From Ramlibacter agri (GTDB lineage: Bacteria; Pseudomonadota; Gammaproteobacteria; Burkholderiales; Burkholderiaceae_C): 64,000 bases of DNA. The translations under genes and the position numbers were made by a program. Positions 8,065-16,828 of this stretch are shown piece by piece. The number at the start of each line of letters is the position of its first letter. Position 1 is the first letter of the stretch. The notes below the pieces were generated by a model, which was not told the DNA's origin, did not search any database, and was given only the letters and a program-made list of their open reading frames with translations. The DNA lies in contig NZ_JABBFX010000001.1 of NCBI RefSeq assembly GCF_012927085.1, forward strand, positions 1,674,001 to 1,738,000, in the 5' to 3' direction.

Positions 8065-8814
8065 GTGAAAGCAACACTCCGCCTGCCCGAGGTCCACTTC
8101 TCCGACCACGGCGACATCCGCTACCTGCACCTGGAAACCGAGTGGATCCAGGGCTCCATGCGCCTGGACGCGCCTTACGATATCGACCTGGAATACGTCC
8201 AGCGCATGATGGCCTGGCTGTTGTTCGTAGATCCGGCGACGGTGGCCAAGCGCCACGCGATGCAGCTGGGGCTGGGGGCGGCCGCGCTCACCAAGTTCTG
8301 CCACAAGAGGCTGCGCATGAAGACCACGGCGATCGAGCTGAACCCGCAGGTCGTGGCAGCCTGCCGCCTGTGGTTCAAGCTGCCCAAGGACGACAGCCGG
8401 CTGTCGGTGGTGCTGGGCGACGCCGCCGAAGTGGCGAAGCACGAGCACTGGGCGGAGCAGGTCGATGCGTTGCAGGTGGACCTGTACGACCACGAGGCCG
8501 CCGCGCCGGTACTGGACAGCGAGGAGTTCTACCGCGACTGCCGGCACCTGCTGACCGAGGACGGCTGCATGACGGTCAACCTGTTCGGCCGCGCCTCGAG
8601 CTACGAGCACAGCCTGAAGCGCATCCAGGCGGCCTTCGGCGCCGAGGCGGTCTGGGCCTTCAAGCCGACGCGCGAAGGCAACACCGTGGTGCTGGCGCTG
8701 CGGGAGCCCGTCGAACCCAAGCGCGGCGAACTGGCCGCCCGCGCCGACGAGATCGAATCGCGCTGGGGCCTGCCGGCGCGGAAGTGGTTGCGGGTGTTCA
8801 AGCAGGCCGGCTGA
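8065..8814 (+). CDS. Spermidine synthase-like / class I SAM-dependent methyltransferase-fold protein
   Basis: 249 residues. The Rossmann motif (AMQLGLGAAALTKFCHKRL) is followed by an acidic strand end (TTAIELNPQVVAACR) and 'VDALQVDLYDHEAAAP', the layout of the spermidine synthase superfamily. The chain lacks the full N-terminal beta domain of true SpeE, and the catalytic Asp region (LQVDLYD) only partly matches. It may therefore be a paralogue of unknown substrate rather than a polyamine enzyme. It is probably cytoplasmic and stands alone, followed by a long inverted repeat that may end its transcript. Confidence 0.65.
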   Translation: MKATLRLPEVHFSDHGDIRYLHLETEWIQGSMRLDAPYDIDLEYVQRMMAWLLFVDPATVAKRHAMQLGLGAAALTKFCHKRLRMKTTAIELNPQVVAACRLWFKLPKDDSRLSVVLGDAAEVAKHEHWAEQVDALQVDLYDHEAAAPVLDSEEFYRDCRHLLTEDGCMTVNLFGRASSYEHSLKRIQAAFGAEAVWAFKPTREGNTVVLALREPVEPKRGELAARADEIESRWGLPARKWLRVFKQAG

Positions 8815-8831
8815 GTAGCGCGCCAGCAGGA

Positions 8832-8921
8832 GAACGCAGAAGACGCAAAAGCTCCGCAGAAGACGCAGAAATCTGGGAGATTCTTCGGCGCCTTCTGCGT
8901 ACTTCTGCGTCTTCTGCGTTC
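8832..8921. repeat. Long composite inverted repeat between genes
   Basis: The outer arms are perfect over 16 bp (8832-8847 against 8906-8921). Inside them a second block, CGCAGAAG plus flanks, pairs again up to ATCT/AGAT near the centre. Each arm contains two tandem copies of a CGCAGAAGACGCA-like unit. Folded as RNA it gives a long stem of roughly 40 bp with an internal bulge and a very short loop. There is no T-tract, so it is not a classical terminator, though it could protect or end the transcript of the upstream gene. Confidence 0.7.
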
Positions 8922-8982
8922 AAAACGACAGTCCAACAAGCGGAACGCCGGCCGGAGCGACAAGCCTCGCTACCATGGCGCC

Positions 8983-10767
8983 ATGAGCGCCAACCCGAGG
9001 ACGATTTCTGCCCGCACCCTGCCGCGCGGGCCGCTGCACTGGCAACAACTGGTGGAGTGGCTCAGCGAGGACGGCGTGATCGGCCAGGAGGAAGCGCGCC
9101 GCACCATCGCCCGCATGTCGCAGGCGCAGAGCGTCCAGCACCCGCTGGTGCGGCTGGCGGCCGTGGCCATGACGCGCGCCAGCGACGGCAAACCGCTGGA
9201 CATCGACACCCTCACCCAGTACCTGGCCGGCCGCGCCGGCATGGACTACCTGCGCATCGACCCGCTGAAGGTCGACGTCGCCAAGGTCGCCGACACCATG
9301 AGCGCCGCCTACGCCGAGCGCCACAAGGTGCTGCCGGTGCAGGTGACGCCCAGCGAGGTGGTGGTCGCCACCGCCGAACCCTTCATCAGCGACTGGGTCG
9401 ACGAGGTCGAGCGCCAGTCCAAGCGCAGCGTGCGCCGCGTGCTGGCGAACCCGCAGGACATCCACCGCTACACGGCCGAATTCTTCGCCCTCGCCAAGTC
9501 GGTGCGGCAGGCGCAGAAGGCGGGCGGCAACACCGGCGCCAACTTCGAGCAGCTCGTCGAGCTGGGCAAGAGCACCAAGCAGCTGGACGCCAACGACCAG
9601 GGCGTGGTGCAGGTCGTCGACTGGCTGTGGCAGTACGCCTTCGACCAGCGCGCCAGCGACATCCACCTGGAGCCGCGGCGCGAGCAGGGCGTCATCCGCT
9701 TCCGGATCGACGGCGTGCTGCACCCGGTCTACCAGATGCCGCAGACGGTGCTGACCGCCATGACCGCGCGCATCAAGCTGCTGGGACGCATGGACGTGGT
9801 GGAGCGCCGCCGCCCGCAGGACGGCCGCATCAAGACCCGCAACCCGCGCGGCGACGAAGTGGAAATGCGCCTGTCCACGCTGCCCACCGCCTTCGGCGAG
9901 AAGATGGTGATGCGGATCTTCGACCCCGACACCACGGTCAAGGACCTGGAGGCGCTGGGCTTCACGCCGCATGACGCGCAGCGCTGGGAAGGGCTGGTCA
10001 AGCGGCCGCACGGCATCGTCCTGGTGACCGGACCCACCGGTTCCGGCAAGACGACCACGCTGTATTCGACGCTGAAGCGCCTGGCCACCGAGGAAGTGAA
10101 CGTCTCCACGGTGGAAGACCCGATCGAAATGATCGAGCCGGCTTTCAACCAGACGCAGGTGCAGCCGCAGCTGGATTTCGGCTTTGCCGAGGGCCTGCGC
10201 GCGCTGATGCGGCAGGACCCCGACATCCTGATGGTGGGCGAAATCCGCGACCTGCAGACCGCCGACATGGCGGTGCAGGCGGCGCTGACCGGCCACCTCG
10301 TGTTCTCCACGCTCCACACCAACGACGCGCCCTCCGCCGTGGCGCGCCTGATGGAGCTGGGCGTGCCGCCCTACCTGATCAACGCCACCCTGATCGGCGT
10401 GCTGGCGCAACGCCTGGTGCGCACCCTGTGCAAGAACTGCCGCCAGCCCGACGAGGGCACTGCCCGCGCCGAACTGGACGAAGTGGTCAAGCCCTGGAAG
10501 ATCAGCGGCGACTGGCATCCGTACAAGCCGGTGGGCTGCGTCGACTGCCGCATGACCGGCTTCATGGGCCGCATGGGCCTTTACGAATTGCTGACGGTGA
10601 CCGAGGCCTTCAAGGACAAGGTGAACCAGGAGCCGGGCATCCCCATGCTGCGCCGCCAGGGCGTGGCCGATGGCATGCGCCCGCTGCGGCTGGCCGGGGC
10701 GCTGCGCGTGGCCGAAGGCCTGACCACCATCGAGGAAGTCCTGACCGCCACTCCGCCCCTGGAGTGA
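8983..10767 (+). CDS. GspE/PilB family secretion ATPase (orphan)
   Basis: 594 residues. The N-terminal part (about 1-170) resembles the T2SSE_N domain. The ATPase core has Walker A (GPTGSGKTTTLYS, about 350), an Asp box and Walker B (LMRQDPDILMVGEIRD), the His box (LVFSTLHTNDAPSAV), and a zinc-binding tetracysteine pair CKNC ... CVDC at about residues 484-525, as in GspE and PilB. Such ATPases power pseudopilus assembly at the inner membrane. No gspF, gspG or pil genes lie next to it, so its partners must be encoded elsewhere. The ATG at 8983 begins MSANPRTISARTLPRG. A short A/T-rich gap separates it from tctB. Confidence 0.85.
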   Translation: MSANPRTISARTLPRGPLHWQQLVEWLSEDGVIGQEEARRTIARMSQAQSVQHPLVRLAAVAMTRASDGKPLDIDTLTQYLAGRAGMDYLRIDPLKVDVAKVADTMSAAYAERHKVLPVQVTPSEVVVATAEPFISDWVDEVERQSKRSVRRVLANPQDIHRYTAEFFALAKSVRQAQKAGGNTGANFEQLVELGKSTKQLDANDQGVVQVVDWLWQYAFDQRASDIHLEPRREQGVIRFRIDGVLHPVYQMPQTVLTAMTARIKLLGRMDVVERRRPQDGRIKTRNPRGDEVEMRLSTLPTAFGEKMVMRIFDPDTTVKDLEALGFTPHDAQRWEGLVKRPHGIVLVTGPTGSGKTTTLYSTLKRLATEEVNVSTVEDPIEMIEPAFNQTQVQPQLDFGFAEGLRALMRQDPDILMVGEIRDLQTADMAVQAALTGHLVFSTLHTNDAPSAVARLMELGVPPYLINATLIGVLAQRLVRTLCKNCRQPDEGTARAELDEVVKPWKISGDWHPYKPVGCVDCRMTGFMGRMGLYELLTVTEAFKDKVNQEPGIPMLRRQGVADGMRPLRLAGALRVAEGLTTIEEVLTATPPLE

Positions 10768-10893
10768 AATAACCCCGAGTTTTACTTGGGAAGTCAGGTT
10801 CCGGTGGGGTAACCCGATGTAGGTGGAATCCACATGGGTTGGGAGGCCTATTGCCGCCAGAATCCGGCCGGTTCACATCCCGTAGGAGACAAC

Positions 10894-11382
10894 ATGAAGA
10901 TCAAGAGCCAGAAGGATTTCTGGTCGGGGCTCATGTTCATGGTGGCCGGCATCGCATTCGCCTGGGGCGCCACGAACTACAGCATCGGTGAGGGCGCCCG
11001 CATGGGGCCCGGCTATTTCCCGTTGATGCTCGGCATCCTGCTCGCGGGCATCGGGCTTTTCGTCACCTTCGAGGCGATGGTGGTGGAAACCGAGGACGGC
11101 GAGAAGATCGGCAAGGCGGCCTGGAAGCCGCTGTTCTTCATCATCACGTCCAACCTGATCTTCGGCGTGCTGCTGGCGGGCCTGCCGGCCCTGAAGATCC
11201 CGGCCATGGGCCTGATCGTCGCGATCTTCGCCCTGACCTTCGTCGCCGCGCTCGCCGGCGAGGAATTCAAGGCCAAGGAAGTCGCCGTCCTCGCCACCGT
11301 GCTCGCCATCGGCAGCTACCTCGCCTTTATCGTCATGCTGAAGCTGCAGTTCCCGGTGTGGCCCAGCTTCATCACCGGTTGA
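10894..11382 (+). CDS. tctB: Tripartite tricarboxylate transporter, small membrane subunit TctB
   Basis: 162 residues with four hydrophobic segments (about 11-30, 38-60, 77-97 and 105-155 region) and the family's N-terminal 'KSQKDFWSGLMFMVAGIAF'. TAGGAG at 10883-10888 gives a well-placed Shine-Dalgarno for ATG 10894; in-frame starts further upstream are rejected. TctB is the poorly conserved small subunit that joins TctA in the inner membrane to form a proton- or sodium-coupled carboxylate importer. It is 17 bp upstream of tctA. The periplasmic receptor TctC is not next to it, which is common in Burkholderiales where many Bug receptors share few TctAB pairs. Confidence 0.85.
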   Translation: MKIKSQKDFWSGLMFMVAGIAFAWGATNYSIGEGARMGPGYFPLMLGILLAGIGLFVTFEAMVVETEDGEKIGKAAWKPLFFIITSNLIFGVLLAGLPALKIPAMGLIVAIFALTFVAALAGEEFKAKEVAVLATVLAIGSYLAFIVMLKLQFPVWPSFITG

Positions 11383-11399
11383 AAGAGGACTAGGAAACC

Positions 11400-12911
11400 A
11401 TGGATCTCTTTACCAACCTCGCGATCGGCTTTGGCGTCGCCTTCACGCCGATCAACCTGCTGTACGCATTCATCGGCTGCCTGCTCGGCACGCTGATCGG
11501 CGTGCTCCCCGGCATCGGCCCCGTGGCGACCATCGCCATGCTGCTGCCCGCCACCTACGCGCTGCCCCCGGTGTCGGCGCTGATCATGCTGGCCGGCATC
11601 TACTACGGCGCCCAGTACGGTGGCTCCACGACCGCCATCCTGGTGAACCTGCCGGGTGAATCGTCCTCGGTGGTGACGGTCATCGACGGCTACCAGATGG
11701 CAAGGCAGGGCCGAGCGGGACCGGCGCTTGCCGCGGCGGGCCTGGGCTCCTTCTTCGCCGGCTGCGTGGGCACGCTGATCCTGGCCGCCTTCGCCGCGCC
11801 GCTGACGGAAGTGGCCTTCAAGTTCGGCCCCGCCGAATACTTCTCGCTGATGATCCTGGGCCTGATCGGCGCGGTGGTGCTGGCTTCGGGTTCCCTGGTC
11901 AAGGCCATCGGCATGATCGTGCTGGGCCTGCTGCTGGGCCTGGTCGGCACCGACGTGAACTCCGGCGTCGCGCGCTTCTCGTTCGACATCCCGGAACTGA
12001 CCGACGGCATCGGCTTCATCACCATCGCCATGGGCGTGTTCGGCTACGGCGAAATCATCGCGAACCTCGGCCAGAGCGAGGAGAACCGCGAAGTGTTCAC
12101 CGGCAAGGTGCAGGGCCTGTTCCCGACCAAGCAGGACTTCAAGCGCATGGTCCCGGCCGTGCTGCGCGGCACGGCGCTGGGTTCGGCCCTGGGCATCCTG
12201 CCGGGCGGCGGCGCGCTGCTGGCGGCGTTCGCGGCCTACACCGTGGAAAAGAAGACCAAGCTGCAACCGGGCGAAGTGCCGTTCGGCAAGGGCAACATCC
12301 GCGGCGTGGCGGCTCCCGAGTCGGCCAACAACGCCGGCGCGCAGACCTCCTTCATCCCGCTGCTGACGCTGGGCATCCCGCCCAACGCGGTGATGGCGCT
12401 GATGGTGGGCGCGATGACCATCCACAACATCCAGCCGGGCCCGCAGGTGATGACCAGCAACCCGCAGCTGTTCTGGGGCCTGATCGCCTCGATGTGGATC
12501 GGCAACGCGATGCTGATCATCCTGAACCTGCCGCTGATCGGCATGTGGATCAAGCTGCTGACCGTGCCTTACCGCTGGCTGTTCCCGTCCATCGTGCTGT
12601 TCTGCGCGATCGGCGTGTACTCCACCAACAACAACGTGTTCGACATCTGGATGGTGGCCATCTTCGGCGTGGTGGGCTACGGCTTCATCAAGCTGGGTTG
12701 CGAACCGGCGCCGCTGCTGCTCGGCTTCATCCTGGGGCCGATGATGGAAGAGAACTTGCGCCGCGCGCTGCTGCTGTCGCGAGGCGACTGGAGCGTGCTG
12801 GTCACGCGCCCGCTGTCCGCCGGCCTGCTTGCCGCCGCGGTGCTGCTGGTGGTGATCGTGGCGCTGCCCTCGATCAAGGCGAAGCGCGAGGAAGCGTTCG
12901 TCGAGGACTGA
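11400..12911 (+). CDS. tctA: Tripartite tricarboxylate transporter, large permease TctA
   Basis: 503 residues and about twelve hydrophobic segments. Typical TctA stretches are present: GVLPGIGPVATIAMLLP near residue 40, YGGSTTAILVNLPGE near 80, LGILPGGGALLAAF near 265 and 'IPPNAVMALMVGA' near 330. It forms the transport channel for a carboxylate delivered by a Bug-family periplasmic receptor. It follows tctB in an operon with a clear ribosome binding site (AAAGAGGA). A strong terminator lies 18 bp after the stop. The substrate cannot be read from the sequence. Confidence 0.92.
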   Translation: MDLFTNLAIGFGVAFTPINLLYAFIGCLLGTLIGVLPGIGPVATIAMLLPATYALPPVSALIMLAGIYYGAQYGGSTTAILVNLPGESSSVVTVIDGYQMARQGRAGPALAAAGLGSFFAGCVGTLILAAFAAPLTEVAFKFGPAEYFSLMILGLIGAVVLASGSLVKAIGMIVLGLLLGLVGTDVNSGVARFSFDIPELTDGIGFITIAMGVFGYGEIIANLGQSEENREVFTGKVQGLFPTKQDFKRMVPAVLRGTALGSALGILPGGGALLAAFAAYTVEKKTKLQPGEVPFGKGNIRGVAAPESANNAGAQTSFIPLLTLGIPPNAVMALMVGAMTIHNIQPGPQVMTSNPQLFWGLIASMWIGNAMLIILNLPLIGMWIKLLTVPYRWLFPSIVLFCAIGVYSTNNNVFDIWMVAIFGVVGYGFIKLGCEPAPLLLGFILGPMMEENLRRALLLSRGDWSVLVTRPLSAGLLAAAVLLVVIVALPSIKAKREEAFVED

Positions 12912-12927
12912 CGTCTTCGCTCCCACG

Positions 12928-12953
12928 AAAAAAGGCCCTTCGGGGCCTTTTCC
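12928..12953 (+). terminator. Rho-independent terminator after tctA
   Basis: AAAAGGCCC at 12930-12938 pairs with GGGCCTTTT at 12943-12951 across a UUCG tetraloop, giving a 9-bp stem with the U-run contained in its 3' side. It is positioned directly after tctA. Confidence 0.85.
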
Positions 12954-13073
12954 ATTTGACCTGAATTCCTTTGGCGTCTTGTGCGGAACCTTTGCGACCT
13001 TTGCGTCCGGAAGTTCTCTCGGTCCGGCAGTTCTTGAGGCAGCCGTGTAACTCCTTTGCGCCAGAATGCGTGC

Positions 13074-14363
13074 ATGGCCTTGCCTCCGGTTCACGCGCAG
13101 CGGGTGGCGCTGCACAACGAGATCCACGCCCGCCCGCCCGACGCGATGAGCGCGCCACTGGTGCTGTCGCACGTGGTCATGGTCGCGGACGCCGCCGAAC
13201 GCGACGCCAGCCGCGCGCACCTGGCCAAGCTGCTGCGTGACCACCACCTGCCGCAGCCCGATGCCGAGGGCATCCACGTGCGCATGGACCTCGGCGGCTT
13301 CCGCATCCGCTGGGAACTGCACACCGAATTCGTCACCTGGACCTTCTACCGCGCCATCGCCGCTGACGGCCTGGCCAACGGCGAGCCGCCCACCGCGCTG
13401 CAGGCCGTGCCGCAGGATTGGCTGGCCGGCCTGCCGGGCCAGACCCTGGGCGCGTTGCACCTGTGGGTGCTGCCGCGTGCGGGCAACGAAGGCAAGCCGC
13501 GGCAACTGCTGCAGGAAGACGCGCTGGTCGGCGCCGCCATCGCCAACGGCCACGCCGAGGTCTACACCGATTTCGCGCTGCATGCCGACGGCTGCTCGCG
13601 CATGCTGCTGCTCGCCGACCCGCCCGAATCACTCACCGCGCGCCGCCTGGGCCGCATGGTGCAGCGGCTGCTGGAGATCGACACCTATCGCATGGCTGCG
13701 CTGCTGGGGCTGCCGGTGGCGCGTGCGGCGTCCGGCGACTTGGCGCAGGTGGAACGCGAACTGGCCGCGCTGGCCGAAGCGATCCGCGCCGCCGGCCGCG
13801 ACCAGGAGCCCCAACTGCTGGATCGACTCACGCGGCTGGCGGGCCAGGTGGAAAGCCAGTACGCCGCGACGCATTCGCGCTTCTCGGCAAGTGCCGCCTA
13901 CTTCGAGCTGGTGGACCGGCGCCTGGCCGACATCGGCGAGGCCAAGCTGGGCGGCCTGCAGACGCTGGGCGAGTTCATCGAGCGGCGCCTGTCGCCGGCG
14001 CGCGCCACCATCGCCTGGTCGGTGCGCCGGCAGGACGCGCTGTCGCAGCGCGTCTCGCGCATCAGCAACCTGCTGCGCACGCGCGTGGAGATCGAGCAGC
14101 AGCAAAGCAGCCAGGCGCTGCTGGCCACCATGAACAAGCGGCAGGACCTGCAGCTGAAATTGCAGGCCACGGTCGAAGGCCTGTCGGTGGCGGCCATCAC
14201 ATATTACATCGTTGGCCTGGTGAGCTACGTCGCCAAGGGCGTGCACGGCCTCGGCTGGCCGTTCAGCGCCGAGTCGACGGCGGCGACGGCGATCCCGTTC
14301 GTCGCGTTCGGCGTCTGGTGGTCGCTGCGGCGGCTGCACCATCGACTGCTGGAAGAAGAATGA
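13074..14363 (+). CDS. DUF3422 family membrane protein
   Basis: 429 residues from ATG 13074 (MALPPVHAQR). The opening 'HAQRVALHNEIHARPPDAM' is characteristic of DUF3422. A long soluble, partly coiled region (about 20-350) is followed by two membrane segments near the C-terminus (VAAITYYIVGLVSYVAKG and AIPFVAFGVWWSL), in the manner of a CorA-like tail but without a GMN motif. The function of the family is unknown; the C-terminal hairpin suggests an inner-membrane location. The 3' end overlaps the EamA gene by 4 bp (ATGA), so the two are translationally coupled. Confidence 0.85.
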   Translation: MALPPVHAQRVALHNEIHARPPDAMSAPLVLSHVVMVADAAERDASRAHLAKLLRDHHLPQPDAEGIHVRMDLGGFRIRWELHTEFVTWTFYRAIAADGLANGEPPTALQAVPQDWLAGLPGQTLGALHLWVLPRAGNEGKPRQLLQEDALVGAAIANGHAEVYTDFALHADGCSRMLLLADPPESLTARRLGRMVQRLLEIDTYRMAALLGLPVARAASGDLAQVERELAALAEAIRAAGRDQEPQLLDRLTRLAGQVESQYAATHSRFSASAAYFELVDRRLADIGEAKLGGLQTLGEFIERRLSPARATIAWSVRRQDALSQRVSRISNLLRTRVEIEQQQSSQALLATMNKRQDLQLKLQATVEGLSVAAITYYIVGLVSYVAKGVHGLGWPFSAESTAATAIPFVAFGVWWSLRRLHHRLLEEE

Positions 14364-15280
14364 GCGCAGTCATCGAACAGCGACAGGCGCCACGCGACCT
14401 GTCCGGACTGGCATTGGCCTTTGCCGGCGCCATTGCCTTCAGCGGCAAGGCCATCATCGTCAAGCTGGCCTATCGCTACGGCGTCGACGCGGTCACGCTG
14501 ATCATGCTGCGGATGCTGTTCGCGCTGCCGCTGTTCCTGGGCATGGCCTGGTGGGCCGGGCGCGGCAAGCCACCCTTGACGGCGCGCGACTGGGCAGGCG
14601 TCGTCGGCCTGGGCTTCAGCGGCTACTACCTTTCCAGCTTCCTCGACTTCCTCGGCCTGCAGTTCATCACCGCCTCGCTGGAGCGGCTGATCATGTACCT
14701 CACGCCGACGCTGGTGCTGCTGCTCGGCACGCTGCTGCACGGGCGGCGCTGGCAGCGCATGCAGGTCGTGGGCATGGCGATCAGCTACGCGGGCGTGCTG
14801 CTGGTGTTCGGCCAGGAGCTGCAGGTGGAAGGCAGCAACGTGCCGCTGGGCGCGCTGCTGGTGTTCGGCAGCACGGTGAGCTACGCGCTGTACCTGGTGT
14901 ACAGCGGCGAGTTCGTGCAGCGCATCGGCGCGCTGCGCCTGGTGGGCCTGGCGACCAGCGTGGCCTGCGTGCTGTGCATCGCGCAGTTCCTGTTGCTGCG
15001 GCCGGTGGCGAGCGTGCTGGCGCTGGCGCCGCCGGTGCTGTGGCTGTCGATGCTGAATGCCTTCCTCTGCACCGCGGTGCCGGTGCTCCTGGTGATGATG
15101 GCGATCGAGCGCGTCGGCCCGGCGGTGACGGCGCAGACCGGCATGGTGGGGCCGCTGTCGACCATCTTCCTCAGCGTCTGGCTGCTCGGTGAGCCTTTCA
15201 CGGCCTGGGTCGCGGCCGGCACGGCGCTGGTGCTGGCGGGAATCTTCGTCTTCACCCGCCCCGCGAGGCGCTCCACGTAG
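14360..15280 (+). CDS. EamA/DMT family transporter
   Basis: 306 residues with ten hydrophobic segments arranged as two EamA repeats (about 18-145 and 160-300). The first repeat contains AIAFSGKAIIVKLAYRYG and LIMLRMLFALPLF, typical of drug/metabolite transporters. The substrate is unknown. The ATG overlaps the stop of the DUF3422 gene in an ATGA junction with GGAAGAAGAA just ahead, so the two membrane proteins are made together. It ends 43 bp before the stop of the convergent M48 protease gene. Confidence 0.85.
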   Translation: MSAVIEQRQAPRDLSGLALAFAGAIAFSGKAIIVKLAYRYGVDAVTLIMLRMLFALPLFLGMAWWAGRGKPPLTARDWAGVVGLGFSGYYLSSFLDFLGLQFITASLERLIMYLTPTLVLLLGTLLHGRRWQRMQVVGMAISYAGVLLVFGQELQVEGSNVPLGALLVFGSTVSYALYLVYSGEFVQRIGALRLVGLATSVACVLCIAQFLLLRPVASVLALAPPVLWLSMLNAFLCTAVPVLLVMMAIERVGPAVTAQTGMVGPLSTIFLSVWLLGEPFTAWVAAGTALVLAGIFVFTRPARRST

Positions 15281-15323
15281 GGTGTGCAGCTCCGCTGCGC
15301 ACCGCACGACCTGCAGCGCGGTG

Positions 15324-16223
15324 TCACTGCAGCCGCTGCGCGACCGGCACCGAAGGCTTCCCGCTCAAGGCATCCAGCCGCGAACCCATCGCCACCTCCA
15401 GCTGCTCCAGCCGCTGCTGCGCGGGCGGATGCGTGCCGAGGGTCAGCGCGAACAGCGGGTTGTCCGGCTTCGCGGTGCGCAGCTGCTGCAGCACCGAAGG
15501 CAGGCCGTAGGGATCGAAGCCGGCGCGTGCGGCCAGCGCAACGCCCTCGCGGTCGGCCTCGAATTCATCGCCCTGGTCCAGGCCGCTGGAATAGAGGTTG
15601 CGCCCGAGCGCCAGCACCTGCCCCGACAGCGCGTTGGCCGCGTTGCCGCGCAGCTGCGATGCGATCGCCTGTGTCGCCAGCCCAGCGCGCGCCTTGGCGG
15701 CCAGGGCCTTCAGGTGATGCCGCTGGTTCACGTGCGTGATCTCGTGGGCCAGGATGCCGGCCAGCTCCGCTTCGTCGACGCGGTCGACCAGGCCCTTGGT
15801 GACGAACACGTAGCCGCCGGGCGCGGCGAAGGCATTGAAGCCGGGGTCGTCCAGCACGGCGAAGGTCCAGGGCAGGTTGGGGCGGCTGCCCTGCAGGCTG
15901 ATCCAGCGCCCGAGGCGGTTCACGTAGCGCTGCAGCGCCAGGTCCGGATGCAGCGGCTTGCTGCCTGCCAGCAGCGCGGCGAGCTGGCGGCCGATCTCCT
16001 GCTCGCGCGTTTCGTCGATGCTGTCCACCGACTGGGCGAGCAGCTTGACGAGTTCGTCCGTGTTGGCGGCGGGCGCGGCGGGAGTCGGCGCCGTCAGGTT
16101 GTTCAGCAGGCCACCCGGGTTGACTCCGCGCAGCAGGCCGCCCAGTGCCTTGGTGGCGTCCTGCGCCGAAGCGAGGCCACAGGCGGACAGCAGCAGGGCT
16201 GCAGCAAGCGTGCGGGCCTTCAT
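15324..16223 (-). CDS. M48 family metalloprotease, exported
   Basis: 299 residues. A signal peptide is visible (MKARTLAAALLLSACGLASAQ); the LSAC segment could be read as a lipobox, so it may be a lipoprotein. The zinc motif HEITH lies at about residue 185 with the downstream third ligand Glu in DEFEADREG, as in BepA/LoiP-type periplasmic proteases. 'GTHPPAQQRLEQLE' near the end is the family's HP region. It probably works on misfolded outer-membrane proteins. Its ATG overlaps the stop of the SH3-domain gene by 4 bp, so both are coupled. Confidence 0.85.
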   Translation of the reverse strand: MKARTLAAALLLSACGLASAQDATKALGGLLRGVNPGGLLNNLTAPTPAAPAANTDELVKLLAQSVDSIDETREQEIGRQLAALLAGSKPLHPDLALQRYVNRLGRWISLQGSRPNLPWTFAVLDDPGFNAFAAPGGYVFVTKGLVDRVDEAELAGILAHEITHVNQRHHLKALAAKARAGLATQAIASQLRGNAANALSGQVLALGRNLYSSGLDQGDEFEADREGVALAARAGFDPYGLPSVLQQLRTAKPDNPLFALTLGTHPPAQQRLEQLEVAMGSRLDALSGKPSVPVAQRLQ

Positions 16224-16786
16224 GGTTGCTGCTCCGCGTTGCCGGATGCCGGCGCGCGCGAGGCGGCTGGCAGGGGATCGACCTGGACCGCCTTCCACGG
16301 GGCCCGGCTCGCGTAGGCGCGGGCATCGCCCTCGCTCTGGCGCCAGCCCGCCATCTGCTGCACGGCGGCCGGATTCGGCTGCGCGTTGGCCAGGGCCTCG
16401 GCCTCCAGCCCGCGGATGCCGGCGGTGCTGCCCGTGGCCTGGCGCGGGGCGCCGCCGCCGCCGAAGAGGTTGGTGACGCCACGCAGCGCGTTGGAAGCGA
16501 GGCCGCTGGCGCCCGCTTCGGTGCTGGCGCCGCCGCTGGCCGGACCGAGGTCGAACAGGTGCACCCAGCCGGTGGCGCCCGCTGGCGTGCGCACCTGGAC
16601 CCAGGGGCCTTGCCGGCCGTCCAGGCGCGCCACCGGCGCCTGCGCCGGCAACTGGGCGACGCTGGGGCCGGCGTCGCCGGGATTCGCGCGCAGCTCCAGG
16701 GCGCGCCGGGTCAGGGCCGCTTCATCGGCCCGGGCCGCCAGGGCGGCCAGGAACAGGAGCGCGGCCGTGCCGCGGATGCATCGCAT
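16220..16786 (-). CDS. Exported SH3-domain protein
   Basis: 188 residues from ATG 16786; an alternative ATG at 16795 adds three residues. A signal peptide (MRCIRGTAALLFLAALAARA) is followed by a bacterial SH3-like domain (about 25-80) with GPWVQVRTPAGATGWVHLFDL, the usual end of SH3b domains. The rest is Gly/Ala-rich with 'LRGVTNLFGGGGAPRQ', a stretch echoed by 'LGGLLRGVNPGGLLNNL' in the downstream M48 protease. SH3b domains commonly bind peptidoglycan or metal ligands in the periplasm. The pair is probably a periplasmic quality-control unit, inferred from the ATGA overlap. Confidence 0.75.
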   Translation of the reverse strand: MRCIRGTAALLFLAALAARADEAALTRRALELRANPGDAGPSVAQLPAQAPVARLDGRQGPWVQVRTPAGATGWVHLFDLGPASGGASTEAGASGLASNALRGVTNLFGGGGAPRQATGSTAGIRGLEAEALANAQPNPAAVQQMAGWRQSEGDARAYASRAPWKAVQVDPLPAASRAPASGNAEQQP

Positions 16787-16828
16787 GCTTATCATCTGCG
16801 CTTCGAATCCGACAACGGCAGGCATTCT

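Noticed and set aside
10808..10840. Partial palindrome ahead of tctB as a riboswitch or operator
   Set aside because: Only five base pairs at each end match around unpaired sequence, so it is too weak to call.
11316..13583. Minus-strand open frame of about 755 codons opposite tctA
   Set aside because: Antisense shadow of tctA and DUF3422; no ribosome binding site and no recognisable protein features.
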